6,613 nt of DNA from positions 1 through 6,613 of the forward strand of contig JANQUM010000178.1 of the NCBI GenBank assembly GCA_030731175.1, read 5' to 3'. The translations under genes were made by a program, and so were the position numbers. Shown here piece by piece: positions 4,961 through 6,613 of the stretch; the stretch's first letter is position 1; each line of letters begins with the position of its first letter. The notes beneath the pieces were generated by a model that searched no databases, was not told the origin of the DNA, and was given only the letters and a program-made list of their open reading frames with translations. Origin of the DNA: Spirosomataceae bacterium (GTDB lineage Bacteria; Bacteroidota; Bacteroidia; Cytophagales; Spirosomataceae).

Positions 4961-6613
4961 TTAGAATCCTAATCTAACGGTTAGCATGTAAGAACCCATA
5001 CCAGGGTTGTTGAAGTAGTCTAAACCACGACCTCTACTTGCACCAGTTAAGTTAGTTTCTGGATCGTTTCCGTCAAACGGAGACCAGATGAAAAGGTTAC
5101 GACCTGTAAGACTTACAGATGCACTGGTTAATTTAGCTTTTTCGATCAGGCTCGTTGGTATTTCATACCCTACTGATACTTCACGAAGCTTTGTCCATGA
5201 ACCATCAACTACGTATTGCTCACCAACTGGGCCGAAACCACCGCCAATTCCGGTGTACCACTCTGAATCTAATAATACATTTCCTGCACCAAAGTCTTGA
5301 ACGTTACCACGAACGAGCGTTCCAGCTGCAACGGTACGACCGTCAACAGTACGAAGCTCTTCGGTTGTTGTGAACTCATTTGCAGATTCCTGTGAGATTC
5401 CGAAATAGTTAAGAACTCCTTGAGTACCAGCCCACATACTTGCTCCTTGGAACGTTTCAAATTGAGCTGAAAACGTAATTCCTTTGTAAGATAAGTTAGT
5501 TCCGATACCACCACGCCACTGCGGGTTAGGATCTCCAAGTATTCCTTCCTCAGCAGCTACTGTAGGGAAACCGTTTTCGTCTAAGACGAAATTTCCGCCG
5601 TTGTCACGTGCCCATTTTCCGCCCCAAAGGGTTCCGAAAGGCTCGCCTTCAACTACTCGCGAAGAGGTTCCTGTAAATCCGTTCAGGAAGATTGACTGAA
5701 CGCCACTTAAGCTTTCAACAATATTGCGGTTTTGTGAGAAGTTGGCATCAATTCTCCACTCAAGGCCACGAGATTTTACCAAACGAATACCTGCGTCAAT
5801 CTCAAGACCTTTGTTTGAGATCTCTCCTGCGTTACGCCATACATCTCCAAAACCAGTTGAAGGTGCTAAGTCAATTGCCAATAGAGCCCCTTTTGTAGTA
5901 CGTGAGTAATATGTTGCTCCAAGGTTTACCAAGTCATTGAAAAACCGGAAGTCTCCACCAATTTCAAATTCTCTTACTCTTTCTGGCTGCAAATCTGGGT
6001 TTCCTGCACGGCTACTACGAGCGTACGGATTACCATAAGTTGCTGCATTCAGACCATCACCCCAAGAAGATGAACGGTCAAACGCCCCGAAGGTTGTTAA
6101 GTTAGCATAAGGAACTGGCTCGATACCAACCTCACCATAAGAAGCACGAAGCTTACCAAAGCTAATCGCATTACTTTGTAAATTGTTAGTAAATACCCAT
6201 CCGGCTGATGCACTTGGGTAAAATACTGGCGAAGAAAGCGTAGATGGCAATTCGTAACGCCCGGTTGCTTCCAAGTAAACCTGTCCAAATAATTCAGCGT
6301 TTAAAACTGTATATCCAGCAGACTTACGCTGCTGCTGACGGAATAAGCCTGGGCTTTCGTTTGCAGCTTCTGCGTTACCAAAAATTCTTAAATCACCCAC
6401 AAATGGGTTTGTAAAGTCTTGTGAACTACCACCAAAACTTGTGTAGTTGAATGACTCAGCCTGAGCACCCAAAATCCAGCTAAAGTTTACATCACTATTA
6501 ATAACGTGCGTTGAACTTAGGAAAACGTTTACGCTTTCGTTACGCTCAGTAATTTCATTTCTTGAAAATGAACCTACACTCACACCACCCGCAGAATTAA
6601 CTGGGAAGAATGT
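4961..6613 (-). CDS. SusC/RagA-like TonB-dependent outer-membrane receptor, C-terminal part (5' end outside window)
   Basis: C-terminal 550 residues of a TonB-dependent channel that imports a large ligand across the outer membrane with its SusD partner. The frame is open to the window edge (first visible codon ACA at 6611-6613), so the GTG at 6581-6583 is an internal Val, not a start. Full SusC proteins are about 1000 residues; signal peptide, carboxypeptidase-like domain, TonB box and plug are therefore missing. What is visible is beta-barrel: alternating strands and long loops, NPDLQPERVREFEIGGDFRF, the NKGLEIDAGIRL repeat typical of late barrel strands, GDPNPQWRGGIGTNLSYKGI, WTKLREVSVGYEIP, the GRNLFIWSPFDGNDPE segment, and GLDYFNNPGMGSY. 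It ends with TVRLGF and a terminal Phe, as barrel-assembly signals do. It lies upstream of the SusD gene in one operon. The promoter is outside the window, and the substrate cannot be inferred from this part. Confidence 0.95.
   Translation of the reverse strand, partial: TFFPVNSAGGVSVGSFSRNEITERNESVNVFLSSTHVINSDVNFSWILGAQAESFNYTSFGGSSQDFTNPFVGDLRIFGNAEAANESPGLFRQQQRKSAGYTVLNAELFGQVYLEATGRYELPSTLSSPVFYPSASAGWVFTNNLQSNAISFGKLRASYGEVGIEPVPYANLTTFGAFDRSSSWGDGLNAATYGNPYARSSRAGNPDLQPERVREFEIGGDFRFFNDLVNLGATYYSRTTKGALLAIDLAPSTGFGDVWRNAGEISNKGLEIDAGIRLVKSRGLEWRIDANFSQNRNIVESLSGVQSIFLNGFTGTSSRVVEGEPFGTLWGGKWARDNGGNFVLDENGFPTVAAEEGILGDPNPQWRGGIGTNLSYKGITFSAQFETFQGASMWAGTQGVLNYFGISQESANEFTTTEELRTVDGRTVAAGTLVRGNVQDFGAGNVLLDSEWYTGIGGGFGPVGEQYVVDGSWTKLREVSVGYEIPTSLIEKAKLTSASVSLTGRNLFIWSPFDGNDPETNLTGASRGRGLDYFNNPGMGSYMLTVRLGF

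Noticed and set aside
6581..6583. GTG as start of the SusC-like gene
   Set aside because: The frame stays open to the window edge with barrel-like sequence, and the signal peptide, plug and N-terminal domain are absent, so this codon is internal.
3551..6613. A complete polysaccharide utilisation locus
   Set aside because: Only the SusC/SusD pair is visible. No glycoside hydrolase, lyase, sulfatase or paired regulator lies in the window, so substrate class and locus type cannot be claimed.
1..6613. CRISPR array, tRNA, transposon ends or anti-phage system
   Set aside because: Reading both strands showed no regularly spaced direct repeats, no cloverleaf-like gene, no transposase or integrase, and no defence-type protein; the genes are cell-wall, anion-transport and nutrient-uptake functions.

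Overview
The window looks like chromosomal DNA of a free-living Bacteroidota (Bacteroidetes). The evidence is a SusC/SusD-type outer-membrane nutrient-uptake pair, a lipoprotein signal peptide on the SusD protein, A-rich leaders without Shine-Dalgarno sequences, and a TAnnTTTG-type promoter element. I cannot place it below phylum with confidence, although the protein style would suit Cytophagales or a related order. I see no phage, insertion-sequence, CRISPR, tRNA or rRNA signal.

Plus-strand half (1-3468). A zinc-dependent N-acetylmuramoyl-L-alanine amidase (cell-wall amidase) ends at 794. Its reading frame stays open upstream of the first ATG back to a lipobox-like Cys codon at 21-23, but an in-frame TAA at 6-8 closes it, so its true start is unresolved. 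A 127-base gap follows, rich in short dyads and carrying a plausible promoter. Next come a 98-residue secreted or membrane-anchored protein of unknown family with a forced GTG start, a SulP-family anion transporter (523 aa) and a beta-class carbonic anhydrase (211 aa). The last two overlap by 35 bases and form a tight inorganic-carbon or bicarbonate module: the transporter moves an anion across the inner membrane and the anhydrase interconverts CO2 and bicarbonate in the cytoplasm. The small secreted protein lies 77 bases before the transporter and may belong to the same transcription unit.

Centre (3469-3550). An 18-bp-stem hairpin flanked by A and T runs separates the convergent gene sets and should act as a bidirectional terminator.

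Minus-strand half (3551-6613). A SusD-like surface lipoprotein (433 aa) lies downstream of a SusC-like TonB-dependent receptor, of which only the C-terminal 550 residues are in the window. The two are separated by 108 bases containing a perfect 14-bp inverted repeat. Together they would form an outer-membrane importer: the SusD lid captures a ligand (oligosaccharide, peptide or other) and the SusC barrel brings it into the periplasm with TonB energy. No degradative enzyme is in view, so the substrate cannot be named.

I found no clearly new multi-gene system. The items most worth a second look are the unidentified small protein ahead of the SulP/carbonic anhydrase pair, the unusual C-terminal motif of the carbonic anhydrase, the amidase start problem, and the hairpin between susC and susD.
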